Shown: positions 15,951 to 24,069, counted from the first letter of the stretch. The stretch: 39,652 bases of DNA from JAISDD01 sp031553935 (GCA_031553935.1 JAVBKS010000029.1:1-39652), one strand, 5' to 3'. The notes: generated by a model not told the origin, from the sequence alone. Numbers and translations are program-made.

Positions 15951-16766
15951 ATGCTTGTTATGCACTTGGAAAATTGGCAACAAATGCTGGAAGTTCTAAA
16001 AATTTTGCCGACCAATATTGTTCTGACATTCTTAGTTGCACTATTTGAGCGTGGGCTTCTAGGCTTACTCTTCTTTCAATTGAGTGGAAAAAGAATTAAT
16101 TTTCAAAACTTAGCTATTTTTACGCTTGTTGTAGTTTTATTGCCGATTATTCCTGCTTATTTTCTGGGTGCTTGGTTCGCCCCGATTTTGCCTAATTATG
16201 ATATTCTAAAATTTCTTTTTACTTTGCAAAACCCGCTCTTGTTCTTCGTATATTATTATTTATTTGTCAAACTAGTCCCAATGTCTAAAACTCAAAGTGT
16301 GAAAGCAGCCGAGTACTTATATTTGACTATTAATATCCTGATGGTGTTTTTTATTGCTACCCGATTTGCTCTCTTGATAGCATTCGGCGGGACAGTACAA
16401 TTCAGCCAAAATCCATACTATTTGGTTTCTGATGGATTAGCGCAGCTCATTATCATTCCATTTTACTTTTTTGGATATCTTATGCTGAGGCATATTTTTA
16501 CTACATCAGATGATTATTTAGTGAACCATTCGGTAATTAGTGAAATGGGTAACCATCGACTAGCGAAAAGCTTCGGTCATGTTTGCCTTACTTTTGTACT
16601 TAGTTTTGCAATGATTTATTGGATGAATAGCAGCCTGGAAAACTTATTTATTATCTTTTTGGTTTGCATGCTCATATTAATAGGTAACTTCGTTATTGCT
16701 TGCCATTTGGATAATAAGCATGTTCAGAAGCTAGAGGAACAAAATTCCCATCCTATAGATATGTAA
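15951..16766 (+). CDS. Sensor-only paralogue of the GHKL kinase (no kinase domain)
   Basis: A 271-residue polytopic membrane protein with six or seven hydrophobic segments and no catalytic domain. It shares layout and a motif with the kinase at 2831-4252: SVISE followed by LAKSF starts at residue 194 here and 192 there, then a hydrophobic hairpin and a charged helix (LDNKHVQKLEE). In the kinase that helix leads into the phosphorylated His domain; here the protein stops at the equivalent place. ATG 15951 follows GGAGTGAATTTAT. It could be a truncated kinase or a stand-alone receptor that modulates the full-length kinase. Homology is inferred from the short motif and matching position, not a computed alignment. 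Confidence 0.6.
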   Translation: MLVMHLENWQQMLEVLKILPTNIVLTFLVALFERGLLGLLFFQLSGKRINFQNLAIFTLVVVLLPIIPAYFLGAWFAPILPNYDILKFLFTLQNPLLFFVYYYLFVKLVPMSKTQSVKAAEYLYLTINILMVFFIATRFALLIAFGGTVQFSQNPYYLVSDGLAQLIIIPFYFFGYLMLRHIFTTSDDYLVNHSVISEMGNHRLAKSFGHVCLTFVLSFAMIYWMNSSLENLFIIFLVCMLILIGNFVIACHLDNKHVQKLEEQNSHPIDM

Positions 16767-16993
16767 CCGGTGCTATTATCTTTGTGAATCAACTGCGGTG
16801 CCCAAAATAATAAAGTGGCAGATTTGCACGGTCGAGTCTTGAAAACTTCACAATAGTTCGGATTTAATCCGGTTGATAGTAGAAGAATCTTTTTTTGTTT
16901 CCAATCATGCAAAATTCCGCAAATAATAAAACTAATAACCAGCCAAGAACCGCTGGTCTTTAGTAAGTCCCAAAAATACTCAGACAGAATCAT
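16724..16993 (-). pseudogene. Truncated permease N-terminus (ArsP/SO_0444-like)
   Basis: An 89-codon frame whose first 32 residues (YFWDLLKTSGSWLVISFIIC, then GILHD) look like the first membrane helix of the UPF0718/SO_0444-type permeases, which are usually encoded next to small thioredoxin-like proteins. After about residue 33 the sequence has no membrane segments and does not resemble the family, so most of the gene (normally over 300 codons) is gone and a non-native tail remains. Its ATG overlaps the stop of the upstream thioredoxin-like gene (ATGA), showing that the pair was translationally coupled. The tail runs antisense into the end of the sensor-like gene. Confidence 0.5.
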
Positions 16994-17250
16994 TGCAGCT
17001 CAACCCCAATTGCTGCAGAAACTGCTTTTTCGATTTTCCGGCGAGATAAATCTTCATATTTGTCCTTGCCGCCGATAATCATGGTGCCGCGACTAATAGG
17101 TCCGTATTTTGCTATATAATCAAAGTCTTTGCCGACATAATAAATTTTGAGATCGATTAGCTCAGGATACTTTTTCTTAATGTTTCTTAATAAATCACCA
17201 TATCCATCGCAGCATGGGCAAGTGTTAATAAATTCTACCTTGGTTTTCAT
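16990..17250 (-). CDS. Small thioredoxin-like protein with CPCC motif
   Basis: An 86-residue protein beginning MKTKVEFINTCPCCDGYGDL. The CPCC after the first strand resembles the redox site of small thioredoxin/glutaredoxin-like proteins, and ISRGTMIIGG includes the region where thioredoxins have their cis-Pro loop. Families of this size often accompany metalloid or sulfur-compound permeases, and here the next gene is a permease fragment that overlaps it by 4 nt. The likely role is thiol redox chemistry for the lost transporter. ATG 17250 follows AAGGAGTAATTACT. The 17251-17589 gap contains only the tRNA terminator described below and no other feature I can identify. Confidence 0.7.
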   Translation of the reverse strand: MKTKVEFINTCPCCDGYGDLLRNIKKKYPELIDLKIYYVGKDFDYIAKYGPISRGTMIIGGKDKYEDLSRRKIEKAVSAAIGVELQ

Positions 17251-17550
17251 AGTAATTACTCCTTATAATCAATTCAAAATTTCCCCATGTACCTATAAGA
17301 ATCTGCTGCCAGTACCTTCAGCACCATAATGATATTATTATTAAATTTCTGGCAATAAAGTTAATAGCATAACTTGCCGTTTTAAAAAACTTAAGTGCAA
17401 CTGTTATGCAAGCACCATGTATTAAGGATGTTATCATATGGCTGAGGGCTAGTTCCAATAGTTTGAATTAATGGGGAAGGCTAAGCTTATTCATATATTA
17501 AAAATGCTTAGTCTTAAGGGTTCTATTATGTGAAGCAGAGCAGAAACAAA

Positions 17551-17576
17551 CAAAGCCCCTATATTTAGGGGCTTTG
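17551..17576 (-). terminator. Terminator of the tRNA-Lys gene
   Basis: A perfect 11-bp stem (CAAAGCCCCTA / TAGGGGCTTTG) with a 4-nt loop, followed on the minus strand by TTTGTTTC. It lies about 14 bp downstream of the tRNA's CCA end. Confidence 0.75.
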
Positions 17577-17589
17577 AGTAGTATTCTTT

Positions 17590-17666
17590 TGGTGGGCCAT
17601 GAAGGAATCGAACCTTCAACCTTCTGATTAAGAGTCAGCTGCTCTGCCTGATTGAGCTAATGGCCC
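17590..17666 (-). tRNA. tRNA-Lys (anticodon CTT)
   Basis: A 77-nt cloverleaf on the minus strand. Acceptor GGGCCAT pairs with ATGGCCC, D-stem GCTC with GAGC, and T-stem GAAGG with CCTTC around TTCGATT. The anticodon loop is CTCTTAA, giving CTT for AAG (Lys). The anticodon stem GCTGA/TCAGA has one G-A mismatch at its outer pair. A73 and the CCA end are encoded. It has its own promoter and terminator. Confidence 0.93.
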
Positions 17667-17681
17667 AAGTATGCAATAGTT

Positions 17682-17710
17682 ATTATAACGCGGGGAAAAC
17701 TTTTTATCAA
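17682..17710 (-). promoter_or_regulatory. Promoter of tRNA-Lys
   Basis: Minus strand: TTGATA (17710-17705), a 17-nt spacer, perfect TATAAT (17687-17682). It lies 15 bp before the mature 5' end, as is usual for single tRNA genes. Confidence 0.75.
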
Positions 17711-17814
17711 GATATTAATGATCCTTTCGTGAGAGGAATTGTTGGTTGGTTTGAAGTCGGGTTCAATAATGAGGAATGGATGTAATAATCAGATTATGAT
17801 TTTTTGGAGGAGAA

Positions 17815-18369
17815 ATGATCCAAGTATATACTGGAGAGGGCAAGGGTAAGACTACAGCTGCGGTTGGTTTGGCCTGCCGCGCAGTCGGGCATGGCATGAA
17901 GGTCAGAATGATTCAATTTCTTAAAGGAGCGATGCCTTCTGGAGAGTTGAAAGTACTGGAAAGCTTAGGCGTAAATATATTAAGGTATTCGCGTACTTGT
18001 AAATTCGATAACATTAAAGATATAAGAGAATGTGAAACATGCAGAAATTGTTGGATTGAGCCGGGAAATATAAGAGATTCTGATTGGAAAATAATTACAG
18101 AAGGATGGCAGAAAGCACAAGATTCTAATGGGGAAAACTGGGATTTATTGATCCTTGATGAAATAATCAATGCTATCAGTTATGGGTTAATTGATGAGCG
18201 AGAAGTACTTTTATTCTTGGAAAATTCGCGGGCAGACCTAGTAATCGTCTTAACGGGCGGAGGGGCTTCAAGTGCTCTACTTGATAAAGCTGATCTTGTT
18301 AGTGAAATCCGTATGATTAAGCACCATTACTATGCCGGCATTAAAGCCCGCCGAGGTATAGAATATTAG
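17815..18369 (+). CDS. cobO: Cob(I)alamin adenosyltransferase (CobO/BtuR type)
   Basis: Transfers the adenosyl group of ATP to cob(I)alamin or corrinoid precursors in B12 synthesis and salvage. It has the CobO P-loop GEGKGKTTAAVGLACRAVGHG (6-26, split by the nucleotide-binding turn), VRMIQFLKG, the WDLLILDEI Walker B-like strand, and LTGGGASSALLDKADLVSEI near the end (family LTGRGAP---L-AADLVTE-). Length 184 fits the family. Unusual: a cysteine group, Cys62 and a CxxCxxC at Cys73/76/79, lies where most CobO proteins have a short loop (FTWE region). ATG 17815 follows GGAGGAGAA. The next gene is a phosphatase of the CobC type, consistent with a cobalamin pathway pair. Confidence 0.9.
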   Translation: MIQVYTGEGKGKTTAAVGLACRAVGHGMKVRMIQFLKGAMPSGELKVLESLGVNILRYSRTCKFDNIKDIRECETCRNCWIEPGNIRDSDWKIITEGWQKAQDSNGENWDLLILDEIINAISYGLIDEREVLLFLENSRADLVIVLTGGGASSALLDKADLVSEIRMIKHHYYAGIKARRGIEY

Positions 18370-18454
18370 TGATGTTTTTGATTCGATTAATGGCGTGGAA
18401 ACTTTAAATTCAACTAAAATGTTTAGAACTGTGCGATAGGAGGAGCATAGATTA

Positions 18455-19042
18455 ATGAATCTATTTTTTGTTCGGCATGGAACGACTGATTGGAACCAGG
18501 AAATGAGATACCAAGGTCAAACCAATACTTATTTGAATGAAATAGGTATTAAACAAGCTCATAAAACCGGAGAATTTTTAAAGGGATTCGATTTGCAAAT
18601 GATTTATTGCAGTGATCTTAGTCGGTGCCTGCAAACTGCAAAGATCATTAATAGTCATTTCAAGCATGATATTGTTATTGATAAACGCCTGCGGGAAATA
18701 TCTTTTGGGATCTGGGAAGGTCTAACCTATAACGATGCTTACGCTAAGTATCCTGATTTGGTTAAAATATGGTTTAATCAAGCCGAGAGCTTTCAAGTTC
18801 CAAAAGGTGAGGCCTACAATATGGTGATGGAGAGAGTATACGAAGCTGTTATAGATATTACCGGGCAAGGAGTCAACGATGTAGCTATTGTCACCCATGG
18901 TGGAGTGATAAGAGCGCTGCTTTATAAACTAAAGCTAATAAAATCTGATGAAATATGGAGTGATATGGTGCGACCAGGTTCAGTTACTCTTCTAGACTGG
19001 AATAAGCAGAGTTTCGAATTGATTTTTGATAGCGAGATCTAA
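18455..19042 (+). CDS. cobC: Histidine phosphatase family protein, probably alpha-ribazole phosphatase
   Basis: A 195-residue phosphoglycerate-mutase-fold phosphatase. The catalytic FVRHGTTDWN holds the phospho-His, YCSDLSRCLQTA is the second conserved block, LREISFGIWEG holds the proton-donor Glu region, and VTHGGVIRALL holds the second His. The length and the LREI-FG-WEG block are those of CobC, which dephosphorylates alpha-ribazole phosphate in nucleotide-loop assembly. The neighbouring cobO, 85 bp upstream on the same strand, supports that reading, but similar proteins act on other phosphates. AGGAGG lies 5' of ATG 18455. No strong terminator follows, although a GGGGCT/AGCCCC hairpin lies near 19105. 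Confidence 0.8.
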   Translation: MNLFFVRHGTTDWNQEMRYQGQTNTYLNEIGIKQAHKTGEFLKGFDLQMIYCSDLSRCLQTAKIINSHFKHDIVIDKRLREISFGIWEGLTYNDAYAKYPDLVKIWFNQAESFQVPKGEAYNMVMERVYEAVIDITGQGVNDVAIVTHGGVIRALLYKLKLIKSDEIWSDMVRPGSVTLLDWNKQSFELIFDSEI

Positions 19043-19204
19043 TCTTTTATTGCCTCAATGGTTAATAGGTGGAAATTGCATAGAATTAATGGTATTATTA
19101 TGGGGGCTTACCAGTTTGAGCCCCGCATAGTTGGAAATAGCTGACGAGATTTCTTTTTTCTAGGCTCCAGCGCTTTTTTTCGTGGAATTAGTGGGAGGCT
19201 TATT

Positions 19205-19732
19205 GTGGGTGAAAGAATAAGTAAATACTACCCGCTATGGTTGGAATTAATCCCAATCTTACTTCTAAGTCTGGCATGGTTTTATACAATTGATAAATAC
19301 CCGCTGCTGCCGGATATTATTCCCACTCATTTTGATTTTTTCGGTCTACCCGATGCTTGGCATGATAAGAGCATGCTTAATGTTTATGCAATGCTGATTA
19401 TAGCTACAGTATGCTGGTTTTCCATTTTTGTATTGAATTATTATCTACTTATTAAGCCCGATGATCCGCAGCGATTGATTAATGTCTCGGCAAAAAGAAG
19501 AGCGGCAATGAGCAAAGACCAACTGGAAGCCATTCGGGAGCAAGGGATTTTCTTAATGGTGGCGACTAACATCTGCTTAGTTTTTCTTTTCGTTGAGTTA
19601 AATTTTGAGATTATTAGAATCTCTCTTGGTTTGCAGAGTAGTTTGAGTATCTTTTTTTATTTATTTCTAGGAACTGTTTTATTGATACCAGGATATTTTG
19701 CAGTCCGGATAATGCGGTTATCGTATGGGTAA
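19205..19732 (+). CDS. DUF1648 membrane protein
   Basis: A 175-residue membrane protein with four hydrophobic segments. The DUF1648 signature follows the first helix: YPLLPDIIPTHFDFFGLPDA (YP-LP--IP-HF---G-PD-W--K). The domain is found in Firmicutes membrane proteins, including the SdpI-like immunity group, though this one is shorter and no toxin gene is nearby. The start is GTG 19205 with GGGAGG 9 nt upstream. It lies 28 nt before the DedA-family gene, so cotranscription is likely. Function is unknown. Confidence 0.8.
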   Translation: MGERISKYYPLWLELIPILLLSLAWFYTIDKYPLLPDIIPTHFDFFGLPDAWHDKSMLNVYAMLIIATVCWFSIFVLNYYLLIKPDDPQRLINVSAKRRAAMSKDQLEAIREQGIFLMVATNICLVFLFVELNFEIIRISLGLQSSLSIFFYLFLGTVLLIPGYFAVRIMRLSYG

Positions 19733-19760
19733 TGATTGGAAATGAAAAGGACAGGATATT

Positions 19761-20426
19761 ATGGAGTATATTATATACATATTTGATTTTTTAGTTCATC
19801 TAGATATGCATATTAAAGAAATCATTGATAACTATGGCATGTGGATATATTTAATTATGTTTATCGTGATTTTCTGTGAAACTGGATTCGTGGTCACCCC
19901 ATTTCTTCCTGGAGATTCGCTGTTATTTATTTTAGGAGCATTTGCAGCTAGCGGTGAAGTGAGTATCTATTATATTGCATTAATGCTTATAATAGCAGCT
20001 ATAACCGGCAATATAGTTAACTTTCATGTAGGAAGTTATGTTGGACCATTAATTTTTGAGAGGGAAAAAATTCGCTTTTTAAAAAAGGAGTACTTAATTC
20101 AAACCCATGATTTTTACGAGCGCCATGGAGGAAAAACCATAATAATAGCGCGTTTCTTACCAATTATTAGAACTTTTGCTCCATTTGTAGCGGGAATTGC
20201 GCAGATGGAATACAAGAGGTTTCTTATTTATAATATTGTCGGTAGTGTTGCCTGGGTAACCTTGTTTATTATGGGGGGGTACTTCTTTGGAAATATTCCT
20301 TGGGTTCAGAAGAACCTAACTATTATTATCTTGTTGATTTTGGTGATTTCAACCATGCCTGCAATTATAGGATTTTTTAGAGTAAATCGCCAAACTGCTG
20401 CAAACAATAGTTCAACAATAAAATAA
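19761..20426 (+). CDS. DedA-family (SNARE-associated/VTT) membrane protein
   Basis: A 221-residue integral membrane protein with the DedA/VTT signatures: ETGFVVTPFLPGDSLLFILG (the E-G-----PGD-LL--G motif), GNIVNFHVGSYVG, and IIIARFLPIIRTFAPFVAG with the conserved Arg and Pro residues. Bacterial DedA proteins are linked to lipid-carrier recycling (undecaprenyl phosphate or phospholipid flipping) and membrane-potential upkeep; which lipid this one moves cannot be told. ATG 19761 follows AAGGACAGGATATT. It forms a probable pair with the DUF1648 gene. Confidence 0.92.
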   Translation: MEYIIYIFDFLVHLDMHIKEIIDNYGMWIYLIMFIVIFCETGFVVTPFLPGDSLLFILGAFAASGEVSIYYIALMLIIAAITGNIVNFHVGSYVGPLIFEREKIRFLKKEYLIQTHDFYERHGGKTIIIARFLPIIRTFAPFVAGIAQMEYKRFLIYNIVGSVAWVTLFIMGGYFFGNIPWVQKNLTIIILLILVISTMPAIIGFFRVNRQTAANNSSTIK

Positions 20427-20543
20427 ATGTGGGAAATAGTAGCAGGACTTGGAGATCTTTTGTTGAAATTCAATAATAGTTTCCAGTAGGATTATTTACC
20501 GATGGCTTTATTGTGATATTTCCAAGAAACAGGAGAATATGGA

Positions 20544-21500
20544 ATGACGGATATACTCAACTCTAATTTGCATAGAAACAATTGCGAATTGGCAGAATCT
20601 GAAAAAGAATTATATTTTGATGTTATTTCCATTTTGCCGTTGCCGTTATTATTATTAGATTTGAATGGAAATGTAAGAACCATTAATTTTGCAGCCCGTG
20701 ATTTCTTTCAAAATGTGATGGAGAAAAGCCTTAGCGAAGGGGCATCTTTGGAAGAAGTCTTCCCAGAATTATACCAACATTTACATAAATTCATGACTAG
20801 TTTTGAGACCGAGCTAGCTGTACCGCAAACCGTATATAGTATTAATGATCAGGAGTTCAACCTATTGGTGAACTTCTATCGCCTGCGGAATAAATCAGCT
20901 CAGTTTACAGGAACTATGATAATTATAAGCCATTTAACTGATTACAAAGAAGCGGAGGCGCAGCTACGATACATTAGTTTCCACGATGCATTGACGAAAC
21001 TATTTAATCGCGCCTATTTTGAAGAAGAGTTGAAAAGGCTAGAAAGTGGCCGCTTTGATCCGGTCGGTATCATTAGTTGTGATGTGGACGGATTGAAAGT
21101 TGTCAATGATGTATTAGGTCATCAAGCTGGGGATACATTACTTAAAGCGGCGGGAAATATAATCAGGAGCTGCTTTAGAGAAAGCGATGTTGTCGCTAGA
21201 ATTGGTGGTGACGAATTTGCAGTTCTATTACCGGCAAGCAATGAAAAAGTAGTTGAACGAGCTGCTGAGCGCTTAAAAAAAGCTATTAAGCAATTTAATG
21301 CAAAGCATCCCAATAGTTCAGTCAGCATATCTCAGGGCTGGGCTGTCAGGAATGATACCAAAGTACAGCTGAATAAGGTATACCAAGAAGCCGACCACAA
21401 AATGTATCAGCAAAAGCCATGGAACCGTGAGTTATTTCTAGAGAGTTTTTATTCCATGTTGAAAATGAATAAAGACCAAATGTATAAGGATGAATTCTAG
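20544..21500 (+). CDS. PAS-GGDEF diguanylate cyclase
   Basis: A soluble 318-residue enzyme that makes cyclic di-GMP from two GTP. An N-terminal PAS-like sensor domain (about 25-130: LPLPLLLLDLNGNVRTINFA) is followed by a GGDEF domain (about 145-300). The active-site motif GGDEF is intact at 221-225 and preceded by IGG in ARIGGDEF. The inhibitory I-site RESD is present at 212-215, five residues upstream, so product feedback is expected. The domain has HDALTKLFNRAYFEEEL and DVDGLKVVNDVLGHQAGD, both conserved. No EAL domain is present. ATG 20544 follows ACAGGAGAATATGGA. The next gene encodes a c-di-GMP-binding PilZ protein. Confidence 0.9.
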   Translation: MTDILNSNLHRNNCELAESEKELYFDVISILPLPLLLLDLNGNVRTINFAARDFFQNVMEKSLSEGASLEEVFPELYQHLHKFMTSFETELAVPQTVYSINDQEFNLLVNFYRLRNKSAQFTGTMIIISHLTDYKEAEAQLRYISFHDALTKLFNRAYFEEELKRLESGRFDPVGIISCDVDGLKVVNDVLGHQAGDTLLKAAGNIIRSCFRESDVVARIGGDEFAVLLPASNEKVVERAAERLKKAIKQFNAKHPNSSVSISQGWAVRNDTKVQLNKVYQEADHKMYQQKPWNRELFLESFYSMLKMNKDQMYKDEF

Positions 21501-21710
21501 GCTGGTATAAAAGAATTATCATACTTTCATGTTTTTAGATTACACCTCTTAAAATATACTGTTAGAGCATCTAATTGCTTAATTGAGTTTGATAAACTCT
21601 AATAAATGAATTCAATAATTTAGTGTGAATTAACGAATGGTTATTAAAGTGTGGAGTCCATGACTGTGTCTTCTTTTGCCAAGCATTAATGCGTTTCAGG
21701 AGCATAATTT

Positions 21711-22334
21711 ATGAATATTGAGGTAAACCAAGCAATTAGGGTTATTAACGAAGATAATGATTACAATGCCTGCGTGGATTCAGTTCTGGAAAACGAAATT
21801 GCAATAACTCTATTCGATTTTAGAGAAGAAATTGAGCCTGGGAACAATATTATCATTGAAGTGCCCGGCAGCAACGCTGCTTATTTGGGACAATCTATGG
21901 TTTTAAAAGTGCTATTTGGCAATAAAAATTGCAGTCTTGTCATAAGCAAACCTCAATCATTTAACCGAGTCCAAAGACGGGAATCTACCCGAGTGAAAAT
22001 GACCAATAATATTGATTATGGTGGAGAGAATTTAGAAAAAGTATATCAGGGCAAGATACTGGACATCTCTGGAAAAGGGCTGCGTTTATCATCAGCGATT
22101 GAATTAAGAATTGACAGTATTTTGAACTTAATTTTCCATCTGAAAAACAATTCCATCGATCAAAAATTAGCTGTAAAGGCGAAAGTTGTGCGGCACTTCA
22201 AGTCGATCTCAGGATTTCAATATGGGTTGTTATTTATTGATCTTGAAGCTTCGGAAAAAGAAATAATTGCAAAATTTGTCATGTCGGAATCAGTAAAGAA
22301 ACGAGCTTTGAGCTCGTTCTTAGCTCACCCGTAA
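21711..22334 (+). CDS. YcgR-like PilZ-domain c-di-GMP receptor
   Basis: A 207-residue soluble protein. The N-terminal half (1 to about 85) is the beta-barrel found in flagellar brake proteins (YcgR_2/PilZN type). The PilZ domain begins with QRRESTR, whose RxxxR is Arg90-Arg94, followed by DISGKGLRLS (the D/N-x-S-x-x-G motif). Both c-di-GMP contacts are therefore intact. Family members slow flagellar rotation or tune motility and surface processes. It lies 210 bp after the diguanylate cyclase on the same strand and may read its product. ATG 21711 is preceded by CAGGAGCATAATTT. It converges with minC of the first Min cluster, 24 bp away. Confidence 0.85.
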   Translation: MNIEVNQAIRVINEDNDYNACVDSVLENEIAITLFDFREEIEPGNNIIIEVPGSNAAYLGQSMVLKVLFGNKNCSLVISKPQSFNRVQRRESTRVKMTNNIDYGGENLEKVYQGKILDISGKGLRLSSAIELRIDSILNLIFHLKNNSIDQKLAVKAKVVRHFKSISGFQYGLLFIDLEASEKEIIAKFVMSESVKKRALSSFLAHP

Positions 22335-22358
22335 GTAGATAGCTATTAGCTTTTAACC

Positions 22359-22970
22359 CTATCTCCATATTTTGCTATTTTTATTGTCGTAGGCACTGAT
22401 GCAGATGTTGTCTTGATCGAAATAGGCAATTTCAGGAAAATTTCTCTTTGACGAATCTTCTGATGCTCGAGAGATCCGATTAGCGATACGGATTTGAGTA
22501 GGGTTTAGATGGAGAGCAAAGACTATGCTGTTCATGTCGCCATAGCAGCCAGCGTGAGCAATCCCACCTAATCTTCCTAATACTATAATATCTCCCCCTG
22601 CAGAAATTTCAGCACTTTCATGGACATCTCCCCAAATAATCACGGAGCCCGGAGCTGAAATTTTTTGACCGCTGCGGATATTGCGATAATATATTAAGTG
22701 TTCATGATTGCTAGATTTTTCGCTTGATTTGTTTTCGTTTTCATCATTTTTTAGGATCATGCCATTATTAAGGCACATGAGTTGTAATTCGGCAAGCTCT
22801 TCATGAGTTAAGCCGTTAAGTCCAATACCACTAAATATTACTTGTGATCCTTTGAAAATCTGTGGTGTTTTATCGATGCGTTCTTGCAAAAACTCACGAA
22901 ACTCTTTAATGGTTCCAGGGGAAAAAACGAAAACAAGACTATTATTTTTACCTTTAATATTGATGAGCAC
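22359..22970 (-). CDS. minC: Septum site-determining protein MinC, copy 1 (divergent)
   Basis: Inhibitor of FtsZ polymerisation that is brought to the membrane by MinD. The 203-residue protein has an N-terminal FtsZ-binding domain (to about 95), a charged linker (ENENKSSEKSSNHEH), and a C-terminal beta-helix domain that dimerises and binds MinD. That domain contains RSGQ, the key MinC-MinD/FtsZ contact motif, plus VIIWGDVHESAEI and GGIAHAGCYGD. I chose GTG 22970, 1 nt after the minE stop and behind AAAGGTAGG; the longer frame to 23006 overlaps minE and has no RBS. Its place is last in the order minD-minE-minC, unlike the usual C-D-E order of copy 2. Confidence 0.88.
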   Translation of the reverse strand: MLINIKGKNNSLVFVFSPGTIKEFREFLQERIDKTPQIFKGSQVIFSGIGLNGLTHEELAELQLMCLNNGMILKNDENENKSSEKSSNHEHLIYYRNIRSGQKISAPGSVIIWGDVHESAEISAGGDIIVLGRLGGIAHAGCYGDMNSIVFALHLNPTQIRIANRISRASEDSSKRNFPEIAYFDQDNICISAYDNKNSKIWR

Positions 22971-22971
22971 T

Positions 22972-23226
22972 TTATGACCTACCTTTAAGCGGAATGCTAA
23001 TATCAAGAGCCGTATGGCGACCCTCAGTTATTAAGTTCACCTCTGGAATACCCTCAATTTCCATATGACGAGCTATTACCTGGATTATTTCCTCTTTTAT
23101 GGTTTCCATTAATTCAGATGAGGTTCCAAGGCGATCGTGAGTCAGAACTAATCGCAATCTTTCGTTAGCATGGGTTCTGCTTGATTTAGAATCATCACTA
23201 AAAATTTTTTTAAAGAAATCTAACAC
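22972..23226 (-). CDS. minE: Cell division topological specificity factor MinE, copy 1
   Basis: An 84-residue activator of MinD ATPase that drives Min oscillation. It has a short membrane-targeting start (MLDFFKKIF), then NERLRLVLTHDRLG with the MinD-contact helix/strand, and EIIQVIARHMEIEG with the dimer domain, ending in a beta strand (ALDISIPLKGRS). The start is GTG 23226 behind GGGGGAGG. It is encoded 15 bp after minD and abuts minC, so the three genes form one minus-strand operon. Confidence 0.92.
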   Translation of the reverse strand: MLDFFKKIFSDDSKSSRTHANERLRLVLTHDRLGTSSELMETIKEEIIQVIARHMEIEGIPEVNLITEGRHTALDISIPLKGRS

Positions 23227-23241
23227 CTGGTAATCCTCCCC

Positions 23242-24069
23242 CTATTGTTTGTTTGGGAAAAAGTTGCGGCCGATACTCTTCACTCGGTTCCAAAAAGAAT
23301 CATTATCCATGAAATTAAGGAACTCCACATCTTGTCCCAGAAGTCGGGATGCAATATTATTGAATGCGGTAGCAGCAGTGGAACGATCATTTAAGATGAT
23401 AGGCTCTCCTTTATTAGTAGATATGACTACATTGCGATCTTCAGGCACTACACCGAGCAAAGGAATACAGAGGTGTTCCAATAGGTCCTCAATGCTTAAC
23501 ATATTACCGCTCTTAACCATATCGGGGCGAATGCGGTTTACCACTAAAGAAATATTTTTAAAATTGGCTGATTCTAACATACCTATTATGCGGTCGGCGT
23601 CGCGAACTGCAGAAACCTCAGGATTAGTAACAACGATAGCTCTATCAGCAGCCGCGATGGCATTGCGAAAGCCCTGTTCAATACCGGCAGGACAATCTAT
23701 AAAAACAAAGTCAAATTCTGGTTTGAGTTGGGAACAAATATGTATAACCTGTTCAGGGCGCAGATCATCTTTATTGCGAGTTTGGGCTGCTGGTAACATA
23801 TAGAGATCTGGAAAGCGTTTGTCTTTGACGAGAGCTTGCTTTAAGCTGCACTCTCCTTCAATTACTTGGATAATATCATATATAACCCTATTTTCTAAGC
23901 CTAACACAAGGTCTAGTTTTTTTAATCCGATATCCAAATCCATAACTACTACCCGGTAAGACATTCTTGCCAAAGCAGTGGCTACATTCGCAACCGTGGT
24001 AGTTTTTCCTACTCCACCTTTACCGGATGTAATTACAATCACTTGAGCCAGATCGGTGTTATTACTCAT
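23242..24069 (-). CDS. minD: Septum site-determining ATPase MinD, copy 1 (divergent)
   Basis: Membrane-associated deviant-Walker ATPase that recruits MinC. The 275-residue protein has Walker A GKGGVGKTT (16-24), DCPAGIEQGFRNAI (switch II) and NPEVSAVRDADRIIG. The A'/switch I segment reads MDLDIGLKKLDLVLG, where MinD proteins usually have D-T/A-D and GLRNLD; copy 2 keeps the usual form. A longer C-terminus ends in the amphipathic FWNRVKSIGRNFFPNKQ, a plausible membrane-targeting helix. ATG 24069 follows AAGGAGGACCGTAAGGG. It is the first gene of the minD-minE-minC operon and is divergent from the subtilisin gene. In the 24070-24327 gap I see no convincing promoter. Confidence 0.9.
   Translation of the reverse strand: MSNNTDLAQVIVITSGKGGVGKTTTVANVATALARMSYRVVVMDLDIGLKKLDLVLGLENRVIYDIIQVIEGECSLKQALVKDKRFPDLYMLPAAQTRNKDDLRPEQVIHICSQLKPEFDFVFIDCPAGIEQGFRNAIAAADRAIVVTNPEVSAVRDADRIIGMLESANFKNISLVVNRIRPDMVKSGNMLSIEDLLEHLCIPLLGVVPEDRNVVISTNKGEPIILNDRSTAATAFNNIASRLLGQDVEFLNFMDNDSFWNRVKSIGRNFFPNKQ

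Noticed and set aside
19100..19130. Hairpin GGGGCT/AGCCCC after the cobC-like gene as a terminator
   Set aside because: The stem is short and no T-run follows; the evidence is too weak.
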